Both the position numbers and the translations under genes were made by a program. From Omphiscola glabra (lineage: Eukaryota > Mollusca > Gastropoda > Lymnaeidae): DNA of 64,000 nt. Location: the NCBI GenBank assembly GCA_964017045.1, contig OZ024804.1, forward strand, positions 20,712,537-20,776,536. Reading direction: 5' to 3'. The notes below the pieces were generated by a model, which ran no database searches, was not told where the DNA came from, and saw only the letters and a program-made list of their open reading frames with translations. Numbering within the stretch: the stretch's first letter is position 1; every line of letters starts with the position of its first letter. This document shows, piece after piece, positions 11,762 to 64,000 of this stretch.

Positions 11762-11887
11762 GACCAAAAAAAAATAATAACAAAATTATTGCAATAAAAA
11801 ATATTTTACTTATACAATTATTACTCTATTTGACAAAATTATTGCAATAAAAAGTATTTTACTTATACAATTATTACTCTATTTGAC
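11762..11887. repeat. tandem duplication, ~58-bp unit
   Basis: Two nearly identical copies of a block starting 'caaaattattgcaataaaaa' and ending 'attattactctatttgac'; they differ by only one or two bases, so the duplication is recent. Confidence 0.85.
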
Positions 11888-13052
11888 GTTGTCTCATTAC
11901 GTCAAAATTGACAACCAATTTGTTACGTACAGTTGTAAGTATAGAGAATGTAATATATATTTTAATTATATTGCTCGTCAACGAACAGTACGCAATAAAA
12001 GACGATACCATAAACAAAATACAATAATAAAGAAACGATACCCAAACTTGCGCTAATTACAAATACTGATTTATTAAGTTAATTTTTAAAGTTAAAAATG
12101 CAATAAGAAATAAAAACTAAATCTACTGACTTACAGTACAGTTATGTCTTGTACTGGTACAATGTTGAAAAAGGTACAATGTCGAAAAAAGGTACTTACA
12201 AACAGAGAGGAAGTATAAATATACAAATCTTCGTCTCGTATCGTGATAGCAAATATTTCTGTCGTCAATCCCTCTAAAGGCGTATATATAGCCTGTTTCA
12301 GAGACATTTCTAGTACGGGCTTACACATTGCATTGCTTTCTTGATTAGTCTCGATTTTTCTTCATAATTCTAACTATACATACTACAGATTTTATTAATT
12401 TGCAAATAAGGTCATGGGAGACTAATTAGTTTCAACCTGTCAAAGTGACTTTTGCGGTTGACATGCGGATATGTCGTACCCTTAGTTTAGTTTTGTCAAA
12501 GTGGCTATTTGTGATTGACCCACTGATAAGTCACATCCTAGTTTAGAATCGACAAATTGACTTTTTGCTGTTGACCCGTAGATGCTTCTCACATTGGGTT
12601 TAGGGAGGTAAAGTAGCATAAGAAGCATTTTTAAACATGAATCATACAAGTGGTTCCAGAACAACTTAAGAAAGGAAAATGCAACCCCGTTTAACTTTTT
12701 TTCATCTTTAACACACTTTTTACCGAATTATTGCCCTTTGCTTGGGTATAAACTAAAGCGAGGGAGAAAACAAGTCCACTTTTTAAATAAATGACTTCTC
12801 CAAACTGAATAACAATGAGCGAACTGTATGTCAAGTGGATAAGTCGAACCCGAGAGTTTTATAGAACTTTTTTGTCTGAAACGCAAAACGTGGGTGTGTA
12901 ATGTTAGAAACACGTACCATTGTATTCTTACAAGACATTTAGGTTAGCGGCCAAAAGTTGTTTCCATTCTCGACTGTATTCACTGAACTATTACGATTAT
13001 TAATTGATTTTTTTATTTATTAATTAATTACTTTTTTTCTTTTTATTTCCAG
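11888..13052. other. intron or intergenic sequence upstream of the 13.1-kb gene
   Basis: No open frame above background. It ends in a strong polypyrimidine tract and acceptor (ctttttttctttttatttccag) at 13031-13052, so at least its 3' part is intronic. Upstream exons of that gene were not identified. Confidence 0.5.
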
Positions 13053-13099
13053 CTCCAGATGTGTTTATGTTAGAGAAACGTCCCATCATTGAATAAGCC
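13053..13099 (+). promoter_or_regulatory. leader of the terminal exon with upstream ORFs
   Basis: After the acceptor at 13052 there are two upstream ATGs. ATG 13059 opens a 4-codon frame. ATG 13067 opens a 9-codon frame (MLEKRPIIE) ending at TAA 13094-13096. That TAA is in the same frame as the main ATG and only three bases before it. It either limits or reinitiates translation, or it is the stop of an upstream coding exon chain reading PDVFMLEKRPIIE in this exon. Confidence 0.5.
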
Positions 13100-13846
13100 A
13101 TGGCCATATCCGGCTACATGATAGCTTGTATCGTTGTCATCATTTTTGTTGTGGTATCAATTATAGTCCTCGTCTTTGTTATACGCTGGAGGCGTAAGAA
13201 AAGAAAGGAATCGGATGTAGATGTGCCAACCCAATCGAATCGAGCCACAAGGGAACAAGCTGGACACCATCAGAGAAACCCAAATAGTGATGACGTCAGT
13301 GCTCCAACGATTACACCGAGCGCTCCAGTTCTTGATACCCTCCGCTCACACACGGATTATGACATGCATGGCATGTCACATTACTTACATGGAGGGGGTC
13401 ATACAGGGCACGACTATGTTAATCATAATTCAAAACAAATTCAGGCTCGAAATGATCAACGCAACAATAACATAGCACCAATAACGGATGATCGGTATTC
13501 GATTTCAATGATTTACCCATCCGAAGCAGCTGGCGACTATGAATCACCATACAACGATCACACATCGCCTGACAGTCATAGAGACTACGGTAGTGACAGC
13601 TACAAGGGCGGGTCTCGTAACTCCGGTAATCTCCCGAGCTACGATACCAGAGCCCCAAGTTCAAGGTACAGAGATCCCACCCGATCCAACAGAGATGAGA
13701 TGTACGCGAACACCCCACCGCCATACGGCGAATACGAAATGGCAACTAATCGCGGCTACGATACTTACGGAGATTCGACGCCGAGAAGAAGTTACTACGA
13801 TGCTCATTCGAATGATTTAAAAACTATTTCCGCTACTGCTGTGTGA
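13100..13846 (+). CDS. single-pass membrane protein with PY motifs and PDZ-type tail
   Basis: A 248-residue product of unknown family. Residues 6-29 are one strongly hydrophobic helix and RWRRKKRK (29-36) is a basic stop-transfer, so the short N-terminus should be outside and a 210-residue tail in the cytosol. The tail is polar and rich in Tyr, Ser, Asp and Asn. It carries LPSY (178-181) and PPPY (206-209), the two forms of PY motif that bind WW domains of Nedd4-family ubiquitin ligases, and it ends in TAV, a class I PDZ ligand. The start is supported by a Kozak-like gccATGg and an in-frame stop at 13094-13096. The acceptor at 13052 and the polyadenylation signal at 14063 make this a terminal exon. 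An LPSY/PPxY pair on a single-pass protein recalls Commissureless-type Nedd4 adaptors, but no other similarity supports homology. Confidence 0.85.
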   Translation: MAISGYMIACIVVIIFVVVSIIVLVFVIRWRRKKRKESDVDVPTQSNRATREQAGHHQRNPNSDDVSAPTITPSAPVLDTLRSHTDYDMHGMSHYLHGGGHTGHDYVNHNSKQIQARNDQRNNNIAPITDDRYSISMIYPSEAAGDYESPYNDHTSPDSHRDYGSDSYKGGSRNSGNLPSYDTRAPSSRYRDPTRSNRDEMYANTPPPYGEYEMATNRGYDTYGDSTPRRSYYDAHSNDLKTISATAV

Positions 13847-14062
13847 GATCAACCAGACAGCAGCATAGACAGAAAACCGTGATCGTCTTACTGACACACG
13901 GGGTATGGGCCAGTGAGCGTAAAGGACCAGATTGCGAGTAACAAACAATAATTATCAAATGTGATGTATTTAAGAAAGAACGAAAAAAGTCTGAAGTAAA
14001 TTTTATTACAAATTGCTGTCACCTCACAATTGTGAAGATCTATTTTATCAGCTTTTTTGTTT

Positions 14063-14068
14063 AATAAA
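14063..14068 (+). terminator. polyadenylation signal
   Basis: AATAAA about 215 bases after the stop of the 248-residue protein, followed by a T-rich stretch; it gives a short 3' UTR. Confidence 0.7.
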
Positions 14069-14089
14069 CGATAATTTTTTTTTTTTTTA

Positions 14090-15085
14090 ATCAAATTTTT
14101 TATACGAAACTCGGTATTTTGTTTTATATATTATTGTCCTACGTCTCCCTCCACCATCATCAATGAATGAGCACACGTCATGCAAGATGGTAGGGGATAG
14201 GTGGTGAAGAGTATTGGGAGAAAAGAGGAATGTAAATGGAATCTTTGAGAGGGTGAAAGAGTACAGAAGAAGATGAGAATTTGGAGTTGGATGGGGAATA
14301 TTAAGAGCAAAACGTGAAAGGGTTGTAATAGGTTTTGTCATTTAATGACAAATTCTATACATAGAGCGTCCTGGCATTCAGTTTGACCAACGTCTTAATG
14401 GTGGTAAGATATTAATAAACATCCGGGTATTACGTTTGGCCAATCTCTCAACAGCTGTTCAATGCTTTTACGTTATTGGTTTTCAGCGTACGATGGTTCT
14501 TAACTTTGACGAATATTTGTTTAAAAACTTTCTTTTTGGAAAACTTTTACAAACATATTAATACCCATATTTTAAGATTGTCTTTTTATACCATTTATAT
14601 CACTGAACTCTATGAATTTGTGTGTTATCTTTTATTGTATAAACATGTAACTTACTTTTTTATTAAAACATATATTATACTTTTTAATGTATTACAGCGG
14701 TATAATATTATTCAAAAGACCTTTCCTGTAGCTATTAAAAGTTACTTTAGAAGTTAATTATAAACATGTGTGAATAACATCAGTTTAACTCAAACAGCAA
14801 CCAAAACTGTCCAAAGTTTTATTATTTTGGTGCCGATCGACTGATCCCCCAATTACTAAAATATAAATTCCATTGCGTTTTGATAGCAACATAACTGAAT
14901 GTCGTAAATAATAAATGGCCATAATTTGCCACTAGTCTCCCAAGGGAAACCATTGTGTTACTTCTTAAAATTACAAATATCATATTGCAAAATAAAACAT
15001 CTCACAATTTTTGTTTGTTAAGTTGTACATTTTTTTTTAATGAAGTATTATAGACGACACGCGTTTTATAATTACTGAAATATAT
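14090..15085. other. intergenic AT-rich DNA
   Basis: No supported feature. Short frames such as 14476-14757 have low-complexity Phe/Tyr/Ile-rich translations typical of random AT-rich DNA. Confidence 0.4.
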
Positions 15086-15089
15086 CATT

Positions 15090-15425
15090 AGGAAATGGCG
15101 TCAGCGGGCCGTCGAGCTTACGCTCCTTATGCCCTCCCTGGCGCCCCCCCCCCACCCACACCTGCAAGGTGCCGGGTTTCCCCGACGTCGGGCCGTGCGG
15201 GGGAACGCCAGAGACCTCCCCGGGCGTGAACCGTCCCCACCAGCAACCGCTCCATCGGGTTAGCCGATGGAGACCCTCCCCGCCCGGAGACATCTGGTCG
15301 ACCGAAGACGCTGCGTTAAAAGCGTCCGCAGTCCACTTTCCTAGTGGCCGGGACGGTAAATTAACGTTCTAATATCTCCCCCACCCGTCCCGGGGAAGCA
15401 TCGGACGCCCTCTAAGAGGGATTCT
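15090..15425. other. GC-rich block with several perfect hairpins
   Basis: A sharply bounded stretch of about 330 bp, clearly GC-rich inside AT-rich DNA. Perfect stems are CCATCGG/CCGATGG (15252-15258 with 15264-15270, loop gttag), GACGCT/AGCGTC (15307-15312 with 15321-15326), CCGGGACGG/CCGTCCCGG (15348-15356 with 15385-15393) and CCCTC/GAGGG (15408-15412 with 15416-15420). Open frames here are short and reflect composition. It could be a structured RNA or the 5' leader of a LINE; I cannot tell which. Confidence 0.5.
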
Positions 15426-15660
15426 ACATTGGGTTTTCCACCTAAAAGATTTCTTCATTCATAATTATCTTATGTAATAATTTTAAAACTTTACCTGTGT
15501 TTTACTTAAATGTGTAAATTTTTGTGCATTCCATAACTGTAAAGTTTAAGTTAGCTAAGTCTGCTGCAGAGTCGTTGGAACTCATTCTTCGGTCCCTACT
15601 TGCAGGGACAAACTAGCAGTAAATTATATGTTTACAACATGCGCCCCTGACCCCCTACAG

Positions 15661-15964
15661 CAGTGGTTCTCAACATGTGGGTCGCCTAAGACCATCTGAA
15701 AACACATATGCTCTACAGTTATGAAGTAGCAAAGAAAATAATTTTATGGCTGGGGGTAGCCACAGCATGAGGAACTGTATTAAAGGGTCGCGGCATTAAG
15801 AAGGTTGAGAACCACTGCCTTAGGGGGTCGCCTAAGACCATCTGAAAACACATATAATCTACAGTTATGAAGTATGAACGAATATAATTCTTTGGTAAGG
15901 GGGTCGCCACAACACGAGGAACTGTATCAAAGGTTCACGGAATTAGAAAGGTTGAGAACCAGTG
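15661..15964 (-). mobile_element. SPIN-like hAT MITE, tandem 1.9-mer with 8-bp target duplication
   Basis: The first unit (15661-15817) starts cagtggttctcaac and ends gttgagaaccactg. Internally it has 'gtcgcctaagaccatctgaa', 'acagttatgaagtagcaaa', 'ataattttatgg', 'gaggaactgtattaaagggt' and 'cgcggcattaag'. This is the reverse orientation of SPIN (SPACE INVADERS) non-autonomous hAT elements as I know them. A second copy without its left terminus follows at once (about 15822-15964). The pair is flanked by ccctacag (15653-15660) and ccttacag (15965-15972), an 8-bp duplication with 7 of 8 matching, as hAT insertion produces. Confidence 0.8.
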
Positions 15965-15972
15965 CCTTACAG

Positions 15973-16125
15973 GTTCTACACTCCCTTGTACTTACAGGTC
16001 ATCTCCCTCACCCCACTCCACTGTACTTACAGCTTATCCTCCTCACCCCACTTCCTTGCACGTACAGCTCATCTTCGTCACCCCACTCCCTTGTACTTAC
16101 AGCTCATCTTCGTCACCTCGCCAAG
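15973..16125. repeat. ~36-bp minisatellite
   Basis: About four copies of 'cactcccttgtacttacagc' plus 'tcatcttcgtcacccca'. It begins at the right edge of the SPIN-like insertion. Confidence 0.75.
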
Positions 16126-16799
16126 GTTAATCAATAGTCACAATTATTTATTATCTTTGCATTCCCTCTTTAAATAATTTCTAGAAATAATGTAACTTCC
16201 ATAAAAATGTTTTAGGAAATGAAAAAGAAATGTATTAGCTCTCATTATATCACGATGAGAGGAGGATGCGGGAGGACTCAAGTGACGTTCCGGAATCCCG
16301 CCACCTATAGGCAGTAGACCAATCTCTTCAATTATGTGTGCAAATATTGTCAACTGCTTGACAGACTTTAATATTTTACTTTCTTTACAATGTTATACTT
16401 TCTTTAAAAATATTTTTGGGGACAAACAAATTCGGAACCCTATAGTTTTCATATCGTCACATGCGTCTTTTGGCGATAGAGTTTTCCGAACAGGTCTTAC
16501 CGAGCAGTAGAATTATATCAAGCAGGTCAACCTAAATATAGCTTTCCCTTTCGAACAAATGTTTAACAAGCTCTGCTAGAAACGGATGTAAAGTGGTTCA
16601 AAACCCCGACTTGCGTCACACATAATTATGGTGTGCGTTCTATCAAATAAACATAATTTATTATCGTTAATGAAAGTTGATAATTTAAACAACAAAAAAT
16701 TAGAATAGAAATCGAGAGAAATTGAGAACCACCAATAAGAGAGCATCTCTTATGTATATTACACTTCTGGTAAGACTGATTCCATTTCCGGTCGCTTCC

Positions 16800-17900
16800 T
16801 AAAAGCACCAATGACACAATGTAATGCTATTGACCGACTATTACGAGATCTTACTCAGAAAAAAATTGCATCTTTCGGTAAAAAACACTATTCTTCTCGG
16901 TGGCGATATCCGCCAAATGCTGACAGTTTTTTTTTTTTCGCGGTTTTCGAGCCCTCACCGTTGCATCTTTCATCTAAAAACACGAGCTCCGAAACAAAAT
17001 GAAAGTCCTAAAACACAATTACAAAATTACAATATGATAAATCTTAAAAGTGAAACTCAATTCGTCCAATGGTTTCTTCTAGTTGGGGGAGTCAAAACTG
17101 GAGACACGGCAGAACGTCCTCTTTAATATTTACGACAAAAACAGATCCCAGTGGCTCAACAGAACTGCCTCCTCGATGTTTTACCACAACAGCAAGAACC
17201 GGTGGCTCATCAAAACTACGTTATCAATTTTCACAACAACAACAAAACCGTGCTGCTCAACAGAACTATCTTCTCAATATTCACCACCACAGCAAGACCC
17301 GTTGGCTCAACATTATGGTGATAATAATTTCTCGAACTGGCTTGAAGAGCGATACCGAACTTCACAGACGACGATTCTGCACATATATACTACAAAGTTC
17401 TTGATCGTAATAAAGTGACTTTCAAGAGTGGAGATGCAGTGGTTATTGATGACCCTTACGAACGACTCACGTACCTACAGGAGATTCTACTGACCCTCAC
17501 ACCAACTGGCATGCCTCCACATATCCTTTATCTGAAGGTGGGAGCCGTAGTTATTTGCTCTTCCGAAATATTATGACACCAAAAGGTCTTTGCAGTGGAA
17601 CAAGACTCATCGTTATCTCAATTTATACAAAAATTATTGTGTGCAAACTGACTGCTGTCCAAAACTCTGAACATTAATTCATTCTTAGGTTCGCGCTTCT
17701 TCATTCCGACACAAATCACCATTTCAAATTTAACGCACACAATGCCACTCAGGCTCGCCTTCTCAATGTCTATCAACAAGCCCCAAGGACAAACGTTTGA
17801 AAAGATTTGCGTTCATCTACTACAACCAGTCTTCAGCCACGTACTTTTACGTGGGTTTTTCTAGAGTTATATCTTTCGACTCATTATCTGTCGTCTCCTG
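16800..17900 (+). pseudogene. broken Helitron (PIF1-type) helicase
   Basis: Separate frames together follow the helicase half of Helitron transposases. At 16801-16860 the Walker B neighbourhood reads KAPMTQCNAIDRLLRDLTQ, where the family has DEAPM followed by AIDRLLRDL. At 16880-16935, in a shifted frame, comes TILLGGDIRQMLTV, the family's LLGGDFRQVLPV block. At 17415-17550 is SGDAVVIDDPYE then LTPTGMPPHILYLKVGAVV. At 17551-17690, another frame, is LLFRNIMTPKGLCSGTRLIV. At 17745-17830 is LRLAFSMSINKPQGQTFEKI, motif VI, then LLQPVFSH. Frameshifts and stops make it inactive. A ~50-bp tandem repeat (17130-17330) replaces the middle. The Rep domain and helitron ends were not found. PIF1 helicases also occur outside Helitrons, but this sequence style is the Helitron one. 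Confidence 0.8.
17130..17335 (+). repeat. ~50-bp tandem repeat inside the helicase relic
   Basis: About 3.5 copies, each with a 'tggctcaacagaactnnct' block and a 'caccaca(a)cagcaagaacc' block. In one frame it reads as glutamine-rich PVAQQN...PQQQ repeats. It sits where the helicase sequence between motifs III and IV should be. Confidence 0.7.
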
Positions 17901-18394
17901 CAGAACACCCTTTCACATCTGCGTCTTTCAAGAAGTATTTATGTCTTCTTGACCTATGAATTCCTTTCTTACCGTTTTCCGTTTATTCTTACACCACCGA
18001 TTGCAGAGGCAGGCATCTACTAGTTTATATATATATATTTCGTTGGTGTTTTTTTTTACTTTTTATGAACACAAATTTGTCTCTATGATGAAGTGTTGTG
18101 ATCAAACAACAAATGTTGTATTTTCGATCAGTTACTATTGTTTTGCGGTGTCCCTTTCCTAAAACGAAACTTGATATCTTCGGCCTGCTGGTCAATTGGC
18201 CAAGAGTAGTAGAGTAAATGACTTCCATTTAAATGTAACTTAAATTCAATGTTCTCTTGGATAAAAGATGTTGTTAATGTCAGTTAAGTTCACGGTTTTA
18301 TGAGTAGTAAAACGTTGGCGATAATCTTTAAATGAAGATTTCGTCTAATACTCACTACCACATCTCGTTGTCTATGGTTGTCTTCAATGCATTG

Positions 18395-18565
18395 AAGTCA
18401 CCGAGGTAATGTAACTTATGTGATTGCAAGAAAGCTGGAAAAGAACATTTAAATGAATACGTTATACATGAGAAAGCCCTTGCCAAATGTAACCAGAACT
18501 GCACTGTTATGGAAGCATCATGGATCAATGGGTCAAGCAAGACCCACAAACACTTGATGAAATGA
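18395..18565 (+). other. coding-looking fragment, family not recognised
   Basis: A frame reads CKKAGKEHLNEYVIHEKALA followed by KCNQNCTVMEASWINGS and a stop at about 18565. It has good amino-acid balance and spaced cysteines, unlike the AT-rich noise around it. An upstream frame (SMVVFNALKSPR) may belong to it after a frameshift. It probably comes from a mobile element, but I recognise no family. Confidence 0.3.
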
Positions 18566-18599
18566 TGGCGATACTGATGTGATTAAGGTGGTCAAGAAT

Positions 18600-19350
18600 T
18601 GAAAGTGTTATAGAAGAAAGCAATGACAAAATGATTCACTGGGAGTTGACTAACAACTAAGAAGACGAAGTAATATGAGCTTCAAGATTTTAACACGTTT
18701 ATTTTGTCTCCATTTGTAAATAATATATGTTACTGACATGCAATCATAAACATCAGGGATATTTTCTTCGAAAAGATGTAATGATTTCATAACAGATATA
18801 CATCAGCTTTTCATTGACTAACTCTATAGGGTGCAAAGCTTTATACTACAAAAATATTAAAGAACGGTTAACTGTATTGCCATATATCTGACAATTATGT
18901 GGTCCTTAAAATATTATAAGAAATCTAATCAAGGATACTTGGAATTAATATTATTAAAACCTCAAATAAAAAAAATAGAAGAAAGGCAATGTTTTAGCAT
19001 CAAATGCAATAGATTAACGTTATTTAACAAATACAATGTCTATTAAACCATGCGGATTCGGATTGGGTTTACCACATTACCTCATATATTCACTAAACTG
19101 TCAGTCAAAATAACAATTTCAGCAAATTTTTAACCATAGATAAAGTAAGATCGTCATAAATTTATCCCAACCGGTTCTCTCCAAAAATTGCGCACATTTT
19201 GTGTAAAATTGACTGGAATTCCCGATTAATGCAGAATTATGCAACAGGAACAAACACTTAAGGATTAAATCAAAATTTCTGAGTTAAATAATTAATTTAT
19301 GAGATTAACTGTAGATTTCTTAGTGTTATTTACATACGCTACAATTCAAT
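18600..19350. other. AT-rich sequence upstream of the receptor gene
   Basis: No open frame or repeat. As the sequence directly 5' of the first coding exon found (19351), it should hold the promoter and 5' UTR if that exon is truly first. No clear TATA box or initiator stands out in this AT-rich context. Confidence 0.35.
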
Positions 19351-62339
<42,989 letters not shown>

Positions 62340-62352
<13 letters not shown>

Positions 62353-62495
62353 GTAAGTGGTTCGGTGTGTAAGTGGTTTCATGTGTCAGTCATTCTGTGC
62401 TTATTTGGTTCGGTTATTGCATGTGTAAGTGGTTTCATGTGTCATTCATTCTGTGCTTATGTGGTTCGGAGATTTGATGTGTAAGTGTTTTCATG
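62340..62495. repeat. tandem repeat from the exon 35 donor
   Basis: Repeats of 'ggttcgatgtgtaagtggtt' and 'tcatgtgtcattcattctgt', with at least four copies of the tgtgtaagtg donor sequence. Confidence 0.85.
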
Positions 62496-62589
62496 TGCTT
62501 AATATTGTGAAAAAAATATCCTATAAAAATATCACAATACAATTTGATTTAAATTTATATTTAAAAAAACTTAGGGAATCGTAGGCTTA

Positions 62590-63545
62590 TTCAATTCAAT
62601 TCATTCATTTATGCAAACTCATCAGTATCATGCTGTTAAACATTATCATTGACTTCAAAAATGCCTAAATTTTATTTATGTGCCTAGAGACAAATGTAAA
62701 GATAGAAAATAATGAAACATTATTTTTTTAATACAATTATTCAATTCAACTTTGTATTAGTAGGCATAAAATAGACTTTATTTTAAATAATAACCCCCAT
62801 ATACACGTGTGCATGTATCCCTGTTTCGTATAATATTTTTGTTGTAGGCCCACTGAACTGTTTTATTGTACTAAACGTAGCTCGACATTTATGCAAATTT
62901 TGCTTCATCTGGATCAAGTTTAAAAGTATCAGATAATGTATGCATAAAGTCAAATAAACAAGTGAACAACTTAAATGTCGACCATAAGAACGCGCTTTTC
63001 AAATAAAATTTATGATTTAGCGGAACAAAGAAATCCACTAAGGCTTATGTCTGGACATTGTAGTGGGCAATACCTAGAAAAGAAAATTCATATAGGCTAA
63101 ACTTTCGATCGATACCAAATATGTTTAGGTAGCGTTGTAATTACATTATAAAAGCAAAGGGCGCTCAATGGTCTTTTTTTGCATGAATTTTTGCAACCCC
63201 TCCCTCAGGTCAAATCTTCTCTTACAATACTACTTTATAATACATTTTTGAAAAAAAAAAGTATTAAAGTTATTTTTAATTCAAATGCCAAAGTATTCTT
63301 TTGATTTGTATCTATTTAATTAAGGATAATCTTTTTTTTTAAAGATTATAAATATCGAACGCTTCCCCTAATATTTTTCGAAGTGCGCAGAACGTTTGCG
63401 TGGGAGAGTTCCGAAATATCGAAATATTTCGCTTTTGGACAAAAGACTTGTTAAGCTTTTGGTTTCGGCTTCGGTTTCGACGGAAGGTCATTTTTAATCT
63501 TTGGTGTGTTTTGTTCCGGTCAAAATCCGAAAAATTCATTCTGAC
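62590..63545 (+). repeat. ~0.95-kb dispersed repeat, copy 2
   Basis: Same orientation as 60430-61330 and diverged from it. It ends in the 'ggtttcggcttcggtttcg' segment. Together the copies flank exons 34 and 35. Confidence 0.65.
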
Positions 63546-63579
63546 GGTTTCTAATGTATAATGTCTCATGTATTTTACA

Positions 63580-63868
63580 CTTTACCAGGACTTAGACAGG
63601 ACTTAGGCAGGACTTAGGCATCACTTAGACAGGACTTAGACAGGACTTAGGTAGGACTTAGGCAGGACTTGGGCAGCACTTATTGAAGAATTAGGTTGGA
63701 CCTTGGCCGGACTTATGCAAAACTTAGGTAGGACTTTGGCCGGGCTTAGACAGGACTTAGGCAGGACTTGGGCAGCACTTAGGCAATACTTAGGTAGGAC
63801 TTGGGCAGGACGTAGGGAAGAATTAGGTAGGATTTTGGCCGGACTTAGACAGGACTTGGGCAGGACTA
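63580..63868. repeat. ~10-24 bp nested minisatellite
   Basis: 'gacttaggca' and 'gacttagacag' units in alternating order, about 25 copies. It reads GRTLAGLRQDL in one frame, which is not a gene. Confidence 0.9.
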
Positions 63869-64000
63869 GTGGTGTTGAGGAAGAGTCTCCAATTATGTGC
63901 CATGGTTTAAAAGTAGAAAATGCATATACTTGTGGTGTTGAGGAGGAATATCCAATTCTTTGACATGGTTTAGAAGTAGAACATGCATATACTTGTGGTG
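63869..64000. repeat. ~75-bp tandem repeat reaching the window end
   Basis: Two copies of 'tggtgttgaggaagagtctc', 'caattatgtgccatggttta' and 'gcatatacttg'. Confidence 0.8.

Noticed and set aside
14087..14341. 84-codon minus-strand frame downstream of the 13.1-kb gene
   Set aside because: Low-complexity translation with no splice sites or motif; it lies in the region after the polyadenylation signal.

Overview
This is AT-rich animal nuclear DNA, most probably from a gastropod mollusc. The supports are spliced genes with long introns, several broken LINE copies, a Helitron relic, hAT, MITE and mariner-type termini, and an unusually high density of minisatellites. SPIN-like hAT elements suggest a freshwater panpulmonate snail, because SPIN has been reported from the pond snail Lymnaea; that placement is inference. 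I see no bacterial, viral, CRISPR or rRNA signature.

0-13 kb is mostly repeat debris: a 20-bp minisatellite, minus-strand LINE pieces (about 0.6-0.95, 1.9-2.06 and 4.05-5.11 kb), a plus-strand LINE C-terminus (10.57-11.10 kb), MITE fragments, and mariner-like inverted termini 4.7 kb apart (2230 and 6956). At 13.05-14.09 kb lies the terminal exon of a real plus-strand gene. It encodes a 248-residue single-pass membrane protein with two PY motifs and a C-terminal PDZ-type ligand, followed by a polyadenylation signal. 14-19 kb holds a GC-rich, hairpin-rich block, a tandem SPIN-like MITE and a broken Helitron helicase.

From 19.35 kb to at least 62.35 kb the plus strand carries one large gene that single-frame ORF searching does not show as a unit. 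I assembled 35 exons (one doubtful) from splice sites and phase compatibility, about 1,390 codons. In order they encode a signal peptide, a short ectodomain, PKD-like strands, a REJ module, a GAIN-like helical and beta region, a GPS cysteine/tryptophan scaffold without the cleavage tripeptide, a first transmembrane helix, a PLAT domain and two further transmembrane helices. This is the order of PKDREJ / polycystin-1-like proteins. The remaining membrane segments and the stop codon lie beyond the window.

The most unusual property is that the introns of this gene are packed with minisatellites that begin or end at splice junctions. In several cases the repeat unit contains a copy of the exon's own 5' splice site. 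One intron (55.47-61.39 kb) holds a 29-bp satellite in two opposed blocks of 1.8 and 1.0 kb around a roughly 120-bp retroelement-like spacer, which would form a very large hairpin. A two-copy dispersed repeat flanks the last two exons.
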